Of a stretch of DNA of 64,000 bases, positions 25,090 to 34,237 are shown in pieces. The notes under the pieces are model-generated. The model worked only from the letters and a program-made list of their open reading frames with translations. It was not told the DNA's origin and did not search any database. Where the stretch lies: NCBI RefSeq assembly GCF_002884975.1, contig NZ_PJKB01000002.1:310001-374000 (forward strand), given 5' to 3'. Position 1 is the stretch's first letter. Every line of letters starts with the position of its first letter. The position numbers and the translations under genes are program-made. Source of the stretch: Akkermansia muciniphila. Lineage in GTDB: Bacteria; Verrucomicrobiota; Verrucomicrobiia; Verrucomicrobiales; Akkermansiaceae.

Positions 25090-26181
25090 TTATCCCTTGT
25101 GCCTGGCCCTATTGTGAAGGTAGAGGGCCGCGGCTGCCGTGATGACGTTGGGTAGCCACAGGAGGATATAGGGCAGCATGGTGCCGCTTTTGCGGGACAG
25201 GTCCGCGAAGATCAGGGCCACAAAGTAGAGGGAGGCGATCAGGATGCCTAGGGCGAAGCCCGTGGAGGTGTCTTTCCTGCGCGTGTTGATGGCGAGGGGC
25301 ACGCCGATGAGGGCGAAGACGAAACATGCCAGGGAGAAGGAGGCGCGCCGGGGCAGTTCCGTGGCAAATTCCCTGGCCTGTTTTTCATCCAGGTAGCCGG
25401 GCGTATTGAGGGCTTCCCGTATTTCCTGGTTGGTGAAGCGGTTGGCCTTGATGCGGCGGGAGCGGGACTTGTCCAGGTTGATGCTCAGGGGCATTTCATC
25501 CATGGTCACGCTTTGGGAAATGGAGTCCTTTTCCTGCGTGGTGATGAGGGGATTGATGAGGTGCAGGTAGAGGGTTTTGTTCTCCGGGGAGAAGTCCGTG
25601 GTGACGCGTTCCGCGTGCATGGCTACGGCGGAGGATTTGCCGTCCGCCTTCTGGTAAATGTGCATGCCGTGGATGACGTCATCCACACGCTTGTCAATGT
25701 AGATTTCCAGATTGTCAAATTTGGTGATGGCCTGTCCTTCCCGGAGAAGCCCCTTGGGGTTGATGGAGGCTGCCTTGATGAGCAGCTCGGAAATGGCCTG
25801 CTTGGCGCGCGGAGCTATATCGATGTTGATCCAGTAGCAGAGGCCGGAAAGGGCGATGCCGATGGCGATGGCGGGGGCGCTCAAACGCCACAGGCTCATG
25901 CCGGACATGCGCATGGAGGTGAGTTCATTGTCCGAGGCCAGGCGACCGTACACCAGCAGCACCGCTGTCAGGAATCCCCACGGGATGGAGAACATCAGCG
26001 AGAAGGGAATCACCTGGAAAATGAATTCCATGACGATGCTGAAGGGAGCGCCGCTTTCCACCAGCAGGGGGCGCAGTTCCTTGAACAGGTTGCCCAGAAG
26101 CAGGAGGGCGCTCAGGGACATCACCCCCAGGGCTGTAACACCCAGCAGCTGGCGGGCAATGTATCTGTCAAGGATCTTCAT
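25090..26181 (-). CDS. LptF/LptG-family lipopolysaccharide export permease
   Basis: YjgP/YjgQ family, 363 residues. Six transmembrane helices (three near the N-terminus, three at the end) flank a periplasmic beta-jellyroll-like domain. The start MKILDRYIARQLLG and the segment LTSMRMSGMSLWRL (the coupling helix that contacts the LptB ATPase) are diagnostic. LptF and LptG normally pair. Only one copy is here, so its partner is elsewhere, and F versus G cannot be settled. It lies in the der-recO cluster on the same strand. Confidence 0.88.
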   Translation of the reverse strand: MKILDRYIARQLLGVTALGVMSLSALLLLGNLFKELRPLLVESGAPFSIVMEFIFQVIPFSLMFSIPWGFLTAVLLVYGRLASDNELTSMRMSGMSLWRLSAPAIAIGIALSGLCYWINIDIAPRAKQAISELLIKAASINPKGLLREGQAITKFDNLEIYIDKRVDDVIHGMHIYQKADGKSSAVAMHAERVTTDFSPENKTLYLHLINPLITTQEKDSISQSVTMDEMPLSINLDKSRSRRIKANRFTNQEIREALNTPGYLDEKQAREFATELPRRASFSLACFVFALIGVPLAINTRRKDTSTGFALGILIASLYFVALIFADLSRKSGTMLPYILLWLPNVITAAAALYLHNRARHKG

Positions 26182-26287
26182 GCAGTAAAACCGTGCAGGT
26201 TATTTTGCCCGAAGGCCGGGGACAAGTCAACCATGTGCACGGAACAATCCGCATCTGCTGCCGGTGCGGGAGGGCGCGGCATTTTGG

Positions 26288-26824
26288 TCAGCTTTCTTTT
26301 TGATCCAGGCTGGCGAGCAGTTTTTCCCGCTGCGGGGGCAGTTTGCCGAAGTGGGATTTCAGGATGACGTGGGCCGGAATGCCGGGATGGGCGATGCCGT
26401 GGAGCCGGGCGAGCTCCTGTTCAAAGTGCAGGATGGCGCGGGGAGAGGGGTCCGTGTTTTCCAGGTAGGCATAAGCCCGTTGCAGGAGGTCGTAAAATTC
26501 CGGAATGGGCGTGTCCGGTTCCAGCATTTGAAGGAACAGGCGCGCAAAGTAGCCGGCGGCGGCAAGCCGGGGGTAGCTCTCCCGGAGGGAGAGCCGGGGG
26601 GATACCAGGTCCACGGAGGCGAGGGAATGCAGATCCCCGGTTTTTGCCTGCGTCCACTGCATGCGGCACTGGTAAAAGAGGTCCACGCGTCCGGCAAAAG
26701 GGCTGTTTGGCTTTCTGGCGCTTTTGGCCGCCGTACGGATGATGCCTTCCTCCGTGCACCAGACGACGATCAGGCCGTTTTCCCCCAGGGGATAGAGCTT
26801 CAGAACCGTCGCTTCCGCATTCAT
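26288..26824 (-). CDS. recO: DNA repair protein RecO, short form
   Basis: RecO loads RecA onto SSB-coated single-stranded DNA with RecF/RecR. The N-terminal OB fold is recognisable (MNAEATVLKLYPLGENGLIVVWC, then KSARKPNSPFAGRVDLF), followed by the helical domain. At 178 residues it is shorter than the usual ~240, and the Cys zinc finger of many RecO proteins is absent. The ATG overlaps the stop of the upstream TPR gene by one base (TGATG). Identification is good but not certain because the C-terminal half is weakly conserved. Confidence 0.78.
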   Translation of the reverse strand: MNAEATVLKLYPLGENGLIVVWCTEEGIIRTAAKSARKPNSPFAGRVDLFYQCRMQWTQAKTGDLHSLASVDLVSPRLSLRESYPRLAAAGYFARLFLQMLEPDTPIPEFYDLLQRAYAYLENTDPSPRAILHFEQELARLHGIAHPGIPAHVILKSHFGKLPPQREKLLASLDQKES

Positions 26825-27597
26825 CAATGGTTTTTTTCCAGCCCTGTTTTTTCCGGCTGCCCGGTCGGGACGGTCTGGCCGTAGGGGGAGGGCAGGATGC
26901 CCGCTTCCGTCATGGCGTCCGTAAAGGCCTGCATGGAGCTGGTGCCCCCATGAATGCGGATGGCGGAAAGGAGCTGTTCCTGGGCACCGTCCGTGTCCCC
27001 GCCCAGGAATTTGATGATGGCCTGGGTGCAGTAGTAGTATGGGGTGTCGTCCATCGGGCCGTACAGGGATTCCAGTTCCTTGGCTACGGCCTGGTCGTCC
27101 AGCTTGCGGGCGCAGATGTAGCGCTTGAATTGCAGCAGGGAGGTCATGCCGGGGTTGTCCTTGAAGGCGGGGAGAAGTTCCGTGAATGCTTTCATCGCCC
27201 TGGCATAGTCATGGCTGACGTAGCGGGCTTCCGCCAGATTGAACCGGATGGTGAGGTTGGAGGGGTCCAGTTTCAGGGCCTTTTCAAAGTTTTCCAGGGC
27301 CTTTTCAACGTTGCGGATTTCAATGTAGCATGCGCCGCGGAGGTTGTATAAGCCCGGGTTTCCAGCGTAAATTTTTTCCAGTTCCGTCAGGGAGAAGAGG
27401 CATTCCATGGTCCTTTTCTGGGCAAAGAGCTGTTCCGCCCGGCGGAATTGGTCAATGTAGCTTTTTCTGGATGCCTCCGGCAGGCTGTTGAATTCCTGTA
27501 TCCACGCGGGGGCCGGAGTTGCCGGGGCAGGCTGCTGCGCGGAGGCGGGGAGAAGGGCGAGCACCAGGGCTGCCAGTAGGAAAGTATGCGCTCTCAT
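26824..27597 (-). CDS. Exported tetratricopeptide-repeat protein
   Basis: 257 residues with a Sec signal peptide (MRAHTFLLAALVLALLPASA, then QQPAP). The mature part is a helical solenoid. The clearest TPR pair is around NLRGACYIEIRNVEKALENFEKALKLDPSN, with the usual G/A-Y/F-A-P spacing. TPR proteins of this kind scaffold envelope complexes. The specific role is unknown. It starts 7 bases after the dxs stop and overlaps recO by one base, so it lies in the middle of the long cluster. Confidence 0.8.
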   Translation of the reverse strand: MRAHTFLLAALVLALLPASAQQPAPATPAPAWIQEFNSLPEASRKSYIDQFRRAEQLFAQKRTMECLFSLTELEKIYAGNPGLYNLRGACYIEIRNVEKALENFEKALKLDPSNLTIRFNLAEARYVSHDYARAMKAFTELLPAFKDNPGMTSLLQFKRYICARKLDDQAVAKELESLYGPMDDTPYYYCTQAIIKFLGGDTDGAQEQLLSAIRIHGGTSSMQAFTDAMTEAGILPSPYGQTVPTGQPEKTGLEKNH

Positions 27598-27604
27598 GGA
27601 TGGA

Positions 27605-29506
27605 TCAGGAGTTCAGGTGGGGAATGATTTTTTGTAACGCGGCTTCCGCCGTGAGTCCATATTTTTTTCTGAGAATGGGTTCCGAGCCGTGTTCGATGAA
27701 CTGGTCCGGCCACGCGATGGCTTCTACGGGCGTGACGATGCCTCCGGCTTCCAGGGATTCCAGCACGGCGGAGTTGAACCCGCCGCTGATGGAGTGGTCT
27801 TCAAAGGTGCAGACCACCCTGCTGCCGGCTGCGTGCCGGTGGATGCATTCGTCATCCAGGGGTTTGATGAAGCGGGCATTGATGAGGGTGACGGTGTAGC
27901 CCTGCGCTTCCAGCAGGTTGGCCGTTTCCCGGGCGATGCCGATCATGGTGCCCAGGGAGATGAGGGTGACGTCCTTTCCGGCCTGGAGTACTTCCGCCTT
28001 GCCGATGGGGAGGATTTCCACCGTGGCGGGGAGGGGGACTCCGGAGCCGCAGCCCCGGGGATAGCGGATGACGGTGGGACCGTTCTGGTAATGGTTCATG
28101 GTCCGGAGCATGTGGACGAATTCCGCTTCATCCTTGGGCTGCATGAAGACGATGTTCGGAATGCTGCGGATCATGGCGATGTCAAACAGGCCGTGGTGCG
28201 TGGGTCCGTCGTCCGGGGAGAGTCCGGCGCGGTCCATGCAGAAGCGCACGGGCAGTTTTTGCAGGGCGGCGTCATGCTGGATCATGTCAATGCAGCGCTG
28301 CATGAAGGTGGAGTAAATGGCGATGTAGGGTTTCATGCCTTCCGCCGCCAGCCCGCAGGCGAAGAGGGCGCCGTGTTCTTCCGCAATGCCCACGTCAAAG
28401 TAGCGCTTGGGGAAAGCCTCCTTGAACAGGTCCAGCTTGGTGCCGCTGGCCATGGCGGCCGTGATGGCCGTGATGGAGTCATCCTCCCGCGCCATGTCCA
28501 CCAGCGTGGAGCCGAAGATGTGGGAGAAGGTGGGAGTGGCGGTTGCCTGCGTTTCCCCGTCCCGCACGCAGTAGGAGCCCAGGCCGTGGAATTTGGTGGG
28601 GTTGTCCAGCGCGGGCTGGTAGCCCTTTCCTTTCTGGGTGACCACGTGCAGGATGACGGGTTCGTTGAGGTCCTTGATATAGGAAAGGGTACGGATGAGG
28701 GTAGGGATGTCGTGCCCGTCCAGGGGGCCGAAGTAGCGCAGGCCGAATTTATTGAAGAGCAGGGACGGGAAGATGAGGTTCTTGGTGGTGCCTTCCAGCT
28801 TGAAGGCGAAGTCCCTGGCCTGCGTGCCGCCCAGCTTTTCAATGAAGGAGGCCGTCTTGTCCCGCAGCCAGGAGAAGGTTTCCGAGGTTTGGAGGGAGTT
28901 GAAGTATTTTGCCAGGGCACCCACGTTTTTATCAATGGCCCATTCATTGTCGTTCAGAATGGCGATGTAGCGCTTGGTCGTCTGGCTGATGTTGTTCAGA
29001 GCCTCCAGGGTGGTGCCGCAGGTGAACGCCGCATCCCCGGCCACGGTGACCACATGGTAGTCCTCCCCCTTCAGGTCTCTGGCCGCGCACATGCCCAGAG
29101 CGGCGGAGAGCGCGGTGCCCGCGTGGCCCGCTCCATAGGCGTCATGGGGGGATTCCGACATTTTGGCGAAGCCGGATAGCCCCTCGTGCTGGCGGATGGT
29201 GTGGATCAGCGGGGCGCGCCCCGTGAGCATTTTATGGACGTAGGCCTGGTGGGAGACGTCAAAAATGATTTTATCCCGCGGCGTTTCAAAAACGCGGTGA
29301 AGGGCAATGGTCAGCTCCACCACGCCCAGGTTAGGGCCCAGGTGGCCTCCCGTGACGGAAAGGGAGTGGATGAGGGTGTTCCGGATTTCTTCCGCAAGGC
29401 GGGGGAGTTCCGCCTCGGGAATTTGCATCAGGTCCGCATGGCTGCGGATGCCCTTCAGCAGTTCCGGGAGTTCAGGTGAGGGAGAATTCATTGCTGTCTG
29501 GTTCAT
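27605..29506 (-). CDS. dxs: 1-deoxy-D-xylulose-5-phosphate synthase (divergent motifs)
   Basis: The first step of the non-mevalonate isoprenoid pathway: pyruvate + glyceraldehyde-3-P to DXP, TPP-dependent. The 633-residue protein has GGHLGPNLG, DVSHQAYVHKMLTGR, the TPP motif GDAAFTCG (157-164) with NDNEWAI (185-191), the catalytic IAEEHGALFACGLA and DDGPTHHGLFD. The Gly of GDG is Ala, and the DVGHQ and GDG(A/S)xTGG patterns are altered, so this is a divergent Dxs. The start at 29506 is preferred because an AGGACGG lies upstream; it overlaps the xseB end by 35 bases. An ATG at 29491 is the alternative. Confidence 0.85.
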   Translation of the reverse strand: MNQTAMNSPSPELPELLKGIRSHADLMQIPEAELPRLAEEIRNTLIHSLSVTGGHLGPNLGVVELTIALHRVFETPRDKIIFDVSHQAYVHKMLTGRAPLIHTIRQHEGLSGFAKMSESPHDAYGAGHAGTALSAALGMCAARDLKGEDYHVVTVAGDAAFTCGTTLEALNNISQTTKRYIAILNDNEWAIDKNVGALAKYFNSLQTSETFSWLRDKTASFIEKLGGTQARDFAFKLEGTTKNLIFPSLLFNKFGLRYFGPLDGHDIPTLIRTLSYIKDLNEPVILHVVTQKGKGYQPALDNPTKFHGLGSYCVRDGETQATATPTFSHIFGSTLVDMAREDDSITAITAAMASGTKLDLFKEAFPKRYFDVGIAEEHGALFACGLAAEGMKPYIAIYSTFMQRCIDMIQHDAALQKLPVRFCMDRAGLSPDDGPTHHGLFDIAMIRSIPNIVFMQPKDEAEFVHMLRTMNHYQNGPTVIRYPRGCGSGVPLPATVEILPIGKAEVLQAGKDVTLISLGTMIGIARETANLLEAQGYTVTLINARFIKPLDDECIHRHAAGSRVVCTFEDHSISGGFNSAVLESLEAGGIVTPVEAIAWPDQFIEHGSEPILRKKYGLTAEAALQKIIPHLNS

Positions 29507-29732
29507 CAGTATCCGTTCCGTCCTGGGCGGTTTCCGGGTTGCTGAGGGTTTGGATGCGCAGCTCCGCGTCATGAAGAATGCCGCGGCAGTGGTGGATGAG
29601 CTTGTTGCCTTCTTCCACCAGGGCTATCATGTCTTCCAGCTCGGTGACGGGGGCTTCCGTCAGGCGGATGATTTCTTCCAGGCGTGCTACGGATTCTTCA
29701 AATCCGGGAGCGTTTTTCCGTTGTTTGGCCAT
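29472..29732 (-). CDS. xseB: Exodeoxyribonuclease VII small subunit
   Basis: 86 residues. The family core FEESVARLEEIIRLTEAPVTELEDMIALVEEGNKLI is a typical XseB coiled coil, with an acidic disordered tail. XseB binds the large subunit XseA and allows degradation of single-stranded DNA. xseA is not in the window. The gene sits between the large membrane-protein gene (9-base gap) and dxs (overlap), an xseB-dxs pairing seen in many bacteria. Confidence 0.9.
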   Translation of the reverse strand: MAKQRKNAPGFEESVARLEEIIRLTEAPVTELEDMIALVEEGNKLIHHCRGILHDAELRIQTLSNPETAQDGTDTDEPDSNEFSLT

Positions 29733-29741
29733 ATGGGTGGG

Positions 29742-31625
29742 TTATTGCTGAGGGGTGGGACCCGCTTCCTGAAGGTCTTTGTAAAGAATCATGTCCGCGC
29801 CCTGGAGGAATTGGCGGGAATCCGGGGTGCCGAAGCGTTTTGCCAGGGGGAAGAGCGCGCGGCTGTGATCAAAGAGGTATACGGGGTTTCTGTCCTTCGT
29901 CTGGACCAGCGTCATGCCTTCCAGAACCAGGGGGGCGAATTCTCCATAGGCGGAGGCTACGGTGCGGATATCCTTGTCCAGCGTGGAGGACGGGGTCACC
30001 AGGATGCTTCCCACCTTGCCGCCGTGGAATTTCAGGATGCGTTCCAGCACCATGAATTGATCCACCATTTTGGGGAACCCGATAGCTTTCCTGTCTGCAT
30101 ACCAGCCGACGGCCGCGGGCTGGTCCGTGAGGATGAAATCCTTTTCAGAGGTCTGGGTGCGGAGGTCCACGTTGAGCCCGGGAGGGTAGTAGGGCGGCCA
30201 TGCCGGAATGCCGCGGCTGCTCGTCAGGATGCCCATCCTCACTATTTGGGGAAGGCTGAGCAGAAGCGGCAGGGAGGTAAGGAGCAGGGCAGCCAGCAGG
30301 ACACAGCCGCGGATGACGGGAGCCGCCTCCTTGTTGGAGTGCCTGGCGATCAGGTTGAGGACAAAGGCGGTTCCGTAAGCTGTAAAGAAGGGGGCAAAAA
30401 GGATTTGAATCTGTCCCAGAGAGATGCCCGATTTATTGGTAGTGTAAAGGGCCATGCCGATGATGGACGGAACCCACAGGGCGAAGACGCCCCATTTGGC
30501 CTGGTTGACTCCCGGCCTTCTGAATTGATGAAGAAGGGCCAGCAGGAATACCATGGCGAGGGGAAGGTTCCCTAGGTTTTCATAGAGCAGGTCGCCCTGC
30601 AGCATAATGTTGTTGATGATGGCGGTGACGGCTTTCTGGGCGGCGATGGGGATGTCTCCGGAGACCAGGGAGTTCATCGCGATTTCTTCATTGCCGACCA
30701 GTCCCGTGAAGATGGTGTAGTAAGCCGTTCCAAACAGGCTCCCGCTCAGGGAGCGGTTGATGTAAAGGGGATAGGCCAGCAGGAGGAGCAGGATCACGAA
30801 GCCCGGAATGCAGTACAGGCCGTGCGGCCTGAAGCGTATGCCCACAAAGATCAGGAACCCGGCCATGGGCCAGAGGCCGATCCAGCCGGCCAGGCAGACG
30901 CATGCGAAACAGAGGGAGCTGTAAATGACCGGCATCAGGAATTTGCGGTTTTCCTCCTGGTTTTGCAGGGCGCAGTACAGGAAATGGACGCCCCATGCAA
31001 AGAAGAAGAGCATCATCATTTGCGGAAGGCCGCTGGTGGCGTATTGCAGGAAAAGGTTGCTGAGAATCATCGTCAGGCAGGTGAAGCTGGCGATGGTGAC
31101 GTCAAACATTTTATGCAGGATGTAATAACAGCTGAGAACGGACAGGATGAAGAACATGCAGGAGATGCCGGCCACAATGCGGTCCGGCAGGTAAATCATG
31201 GAACTGCCCGTCATTTTCCACAGGTCGAACTTGTGGACGCCCGCCACTTTGAATACTGCGGCTTCCACCAGGATGTTCAGGGGGGCGCTGCGCGTGTCCC
31301 GGAGGGCGTAGGGGTTGAATTTTTCCGTGTTGATGAGGGATTGCCCCTGTCCGGCCAGGATGGCTGCCTGCTCGTTGATCTGGGCGTCTGAAAGAAAAGG
31401 ATTGAGGCCGGAGCGGGTGCTGCCGGATACCATCTGGATGGGCCTCAGCCAGTTGGTGGACATTCCCTGCCCCCTGGCTACGTTCCGGGCAATCTGGGCC
31501 TGGTCCATGGCGGCGCTGGAGGTGAGTCCGTTGAAGTTGAAGAAATACTGCACCCCTGTGATTGCCAGCAGCAGGATGAGAATGATGATAAACGGAGTGC
31601 GGGATGCCGTGGTAGGCGCGTTCAT
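29742..31625 (-). CDS. Large multi-pass membrane protein, possibly a GT-C-fold glycosyltransferase
   Basis: 627 residues. The N-terminal helix is followed by a ~100-residue luminal loop, then about ten transmembrane helices and a C-terminal soluble domain of about 150 residues. This resembles the PMT/ArnT-like GT-C layout (long first loop, many helices, soluble tail), and the N-terminal MDQAQIARNVARGQG recalls the Asp-containing first loop of that class. I do not see a decisive catalytic motif, so the assignment is a suggestion. Its start overlaps the response-regulator stop by 4 bases (ATGA), tying it to the two-component system. Confidence 0.6.
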   Translation of the reverse strand: MNAPTTASRTPFIIILILLLAITGVQYFFNFNGLTSSAAMDQAQIARNVARGQGMSTNWLRPIQMVSGSTRSGLNPFLSDAQINEQAAILAGQGQSLINTEKFNPYALRDTRSAPLNILVEAAVFKVAGVHKFDLWKMTGSSMIYLPDRIVAGISCMFFILSVLSCYYILHKMFDVTIASFTCLTMILSNLFLQYATSGLPQMMMLFFFAWGVHFLYCALQNQEENRKFLMPVIYSSLCFACVCLAGWIGLWPMAGFLIFVGIRFRPHGLYCIPGFVILLLLLAYPLYINRSLSGSLFGTAYYTIFTGLVGNEEIAMNSLVSGDIPIAAQKAVTAIINNIMLQGDLLYENLGNLPLAMVFLLALLHQFRRPGVNQAKWGVFALWVPSIIGMALYTTNKSGISLGQIQILFAPFFTAYGTAFVLNLIARHSNKEAAPVIRGCVLLAALLLTSLPLLLSLPQIVRMGILTSSRGIPAWPPYYPPGLNVDLRTQTSEKDFILTDQPAAVGWYADRKAIGFPKMVDQFMVLERILKFHGGKVGSILVTPSSTLDKDIRTVASAYGEFAPLVLEGMTLVQTKDRNPVYLFDHSRALFPLAKRFGTPDSRQFLQGADMILYKDLQEAGPTPQQ

Positions 31626-33025
31626 GAAGGTTGGGTATCTTGTAATTTGCGTTGAAGAGTGCGGCGGCTGATTCCCAGCAGGTGGGCCGCCGCCGTTCTG
31701 TTGCCGTTCGATTGGGCCAGTGCTTGCTGGATGGCATTCCGCTCAAGCAAGGATAAATTCAAAACCCCTGCCGGGACAAGCCCATTCTGTGTGCTGGCTT
31801 CATTGTCCGGTACGGGTTCCCGCACCGTCCTGTCAGGCGCCTCCGTCCGCTGCGGCGCGTGCAGGTGGCGGGGAAGGTGCGTGAGTTCTATTTTTCCGGA
31901 GTTGCTCATGACCACGCCGTGCTCCATGGCGGTGCGGAGCTCCCGCACGTTTCCGGGCCAGGGGTAGTTCCGCACGGCTTCCATGGCGTCATGGGAAAGG
32001 GGTTTGAATTCCCGGTTGTTTTCCCTGGCGAATTCTTTCAAAAAGGCAGTGGCGAGCAGGAGCACATCCTCCTGGCGGTCCCGGAGGGGGGGCATCTGGA
32101 TATGGACCACATTGAGGCGGAAGTAGAGGTCTTCCCGGAATTTGCCTTCCTGAACGAGTTTTTTCAGTGATTTGTTGGTGGCGGCGATGATGCGGACATT
32201 GACCGGGATGGGGGTGTTGGAGCCTACGCGTTCAATGGTCCGTTCAGACAGGACCCTCAGCAGGCGTACCTGTGTTCCGGCGTCTATCTCTCCTATTTCA
32301 TCTAGGAAGATGGTGCCCCCGTCCGCCTGTTCAAAGCGGCCGATGCGGCGCTGTCCCGCTCCGGTGAAGGAGCCTTTTTCATGGCCGAATAGTTCGCTTT
32401 CCAGCAACTGGGGGGACAGGGCCGCGCAGTTGACGGCCACGAATTTGTTTTCCGGCCTGCCGGAAAGGGAGTGGATGGCCTGGGCCACCAGCTCCTTCCC
32501 CGTGCCGCTCTCCCCTTCAATCAGGACAGTTGTCCTGCTGGGAGCTACCTGGCGGATGACGGAAAAGACATGCTCCATGGCGGTGGACCTGCCCAGCAGT
32601 TTTTGAAGGCCGGAATCCGCCTGGATGCGGGTGGTGAGCTCCTGGTTGGCCGTTTCCAGGTTCCGGGTATGGAGCGCCCGCTTGAGCACCAGCTCCACGG
32701 CGTCCAGGTTCAGGGGCTTGGTGACGAAGTCATATGCACCCTGCTTCATGGCAGCCACGGCGGCGTCCACGGACCCGTAAGCGGTCATCATGATGCTTTT
32801 GGGAGGCTGGGGCAGGGAGGCTCCGGCTTTCAGCACGTCCATGCCGCTTTCACCGCCCAGGCGCAGGTCCGTCAGGACCAGGTCTGGGGATTCCTCCTTC
32901 AGGAGGGTGACGGCCTGGGAGAGATTGGCGGCGGTGTACACTTCATAGTCATCCTGAAAGCCCATGCGCAGGGCGTCCCGCGTGGGTTTCTCATCATCTA
33001 CGATCAGCAGGACGGGCATTTTCAT
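31622..33025 (-). CDS. NtrC-family sigma54-dependent response regulator
   Basis: 467 residues in the standard order: a receiver domain (VDDE; phospho-acceptor Asp53 in LTDLRLGG; Lys in VTKPLN), an AAA+ sigma54-activator domain (Walker A GESGTGKE, the loop GSFTGA that contacts sigma54, FLDEIGE Walker B, REDLYFRLNV), and a Fis-type helix-turn-helix (NGNRTAAAHLLGISRRTLQRKL). GSFTGA replaces the more common GAFTGA, a tolerated variant. It overlaps the kinase by 4 bases and should be its partner. Its targets would be sigma54 promoters, none of which I can place with confidence in this window. Confidence 0.95.
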   Translation of the reverse strand: MKMPVLLIVDDEKPTRDALRMGFQDDYEVYTAANLSQAVTLLKEESPDLVLTDLRLGGESGMDVLKAGASLPQPPKSIMMTAYGSVDAAVAAMKQGAYDFVTKPLNLDAVELVLKRALHTRNLETANQELTTRIQADSGLQKLLGRSTAMEHVFSVIRQVAPSRTTVLIEGESGTGKELVAQAIHSLSGRPENKFVAVNCAALSPQLLESELFGHEKGSFTGAGQRRIGRFEQADGGTIFLDEIGEIDAGTQVRLLRVLSERTIERVGSNTPIPVNVRIIAATNKSLKKLVQEGKFREDLYFRLNVVHIQMPPLRDRQEDVLLLATAFLKEFARENNREFKPLSHDAMEAVRNYPWPGNVRELRTAMEHGVVMSNSGKIELTHLPRHLHAPQRTEAPDRTVREPVPDNEASTQNGLVPAGVLNLSLLERNAIQQALAQSNGNRTAAAHLLGISRRTLQRKLQDTQPS

Positions 33026-34173
33026 GACGGGACGGAGGAGGGAAGAAGCCTGATGGTGCGCTCCACGCGCGGCAGAAAGACCGTGATGGTGGTTCCCTGG
33101 CCCGGCTGGCTGGCCAGGGTGATGGAGCCGCCGTGCTCCTTTACGATGCGGCGCACGATGAGCAGGCCCAGGCCGGAGCCGGTGGACTTGGTCGTCAGGA
33201 AAGGTTCGTAAATGCTGCCCATGACTTCCGGGGAAATGCCGCAGCCGGTGTCCGCCACGGTGACGAAGACGCTGTCATCCGTGTAACCGCTTTTCACCAG
33301 GATGGTGCCTCCCTCCGGGGGGATGGACTGGTAGGCATTCTTGATCAGGTTGTAAAAGACCTGCCGGACCTGGACGGGATCCAGGCTGAGCAGGGGAAGG
33401 CTGGGCTGGAGGTCCGTGTTAATCTGGATGCCGCGCTGGAGGATTTCCGGTTCCAGCAGTTTCAGGACGTCCATGATGATGGCGTCAATATTGTGAGGCT
33501 CCCGGATGGGCTTGGTGGGGCGGATGGCCTGGAGGAACTGTTTCAGGATCACGTCCAGCCGGGAGGTTTCACTCTCCGCCGTTTTCAGCAGTTCTTCCAT
33601 CTCCGTCCTGTATTCCGGGGGCAGTTTCTTTGCCTTCCGGGCCAGGAGCTGGAGATGAAGGCCGATGGAGTTGAGGGGATTGCCTATTTCATGGGCTACT
33701 CCCGCCGCCAGCAGTGTCAAGGCGTTCAGGCGTTCCGCCTCAATGTTTTCCGCGTTCTTCTTTTGCCGTGGCGTTTCATCCCGTATTAAAATCAGGTGGC
33801 CCTGGTTCCTGCTGCCGATGGGGGAAATGAAGATGTTCAGGAATTTGTGTTCCGGGTAGAATATTTCCACGTCGCGGGAAACGGCGGTTTGGCTTTGCTG
33901 GATGGTGTCCCACGTGCAGTCCCTGCCCAGGAAGATGCAGAAATCTTCCGGCGTGACCTGGCCCGGCTCCTTGTCGAGAAGCTTGAGAGCCGCCTGGTTG
34001 ACAAAAAGTATCTTGCCCTGGCTGTCCAGCAGGATCAGGCCTTCCTGGATGGCCTCAAACACCTGCTGGAAAAAGCCCTGCTGTTCCGCCAGCTTTACAA
34101 AGAAGCGCTGGAGGTCCTCCTCCTTGATGTGGTCAATGCGGCCGATCAGCTTGTCGATGGTGTCTTTTTTCAT
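33022..34173 (-). CDS. Cytosolic PAS-domain sensor histidine kinase
   Basis: 383 residues without transmembrane helices. A PAS domain lies at about 34-133 (AIQEGLILLDSQGKILFVNQAA), followed by the H-box AAGVAHEIGNPLNSIG (His161), N-box NLIKNAYQSIP, G1 ADTGCGIS and G2 GSGLGLLIV. It is the NtrB-like group (HEIxNPL) that partners NtrC-type regulators, as here. The start is set at the ATG at 34173; the frame is open another 19 codons but these run into the promoter region. A soluble PAS sensor suggests an internal metabolic or redox cue. Confidence 0.93.
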   Translation of the reverse strand: MKKDTIDKLIGRIDHIKEEDLQRFFVKLAEQQGFFQQVFEAIQEGLILLDSQGKILFVNQAALKLLDKEPGQVTPEDFCIFLGRDCTWDTIQQSQTAVSRDVEIFYPEHKFLNIFISPIGSRNQGHLILIRDETPRQKKNAENIEAERLNALTLLAAGVAHEIGNPLNSIGLHLQLLARKAKKLPPEYRTEMEELLKTAESETSRLDVILKQFLQAIRPTKPIREPHNIDAIIMDVLKLLEPEILQRGIQINTDLQPSLPLLSLDPVQVRQVFYNLIKNAYQSIPPEGGTILVKSGYTDDSVFVTVADTGCGISPEVMGSIYEPFLTTKSTGSGLGLLIVRRIVKEHGGSITLASQPGQGTTITVFLPRVERTIRLLPSSVPS

Positions 34174-34208
34174 GGCGGCGGTTCCGTTTCCGTCCGGGCT
34201 TGCCCCTA

Positions 34209-34237
34209 TATATAAAGAGAGGAATGTCACAAATCAA
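34209..34237 (-). promoter_or_regulatory. Promoter of the kinase-regulator operon
   Basis: On the reverse strand: TTGATT (34237-34232), a 17-base spacer, TATATA (34214-34209). Transcription would start near 34202 and give a leader of about 29 bases. Confidence 0.6.
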
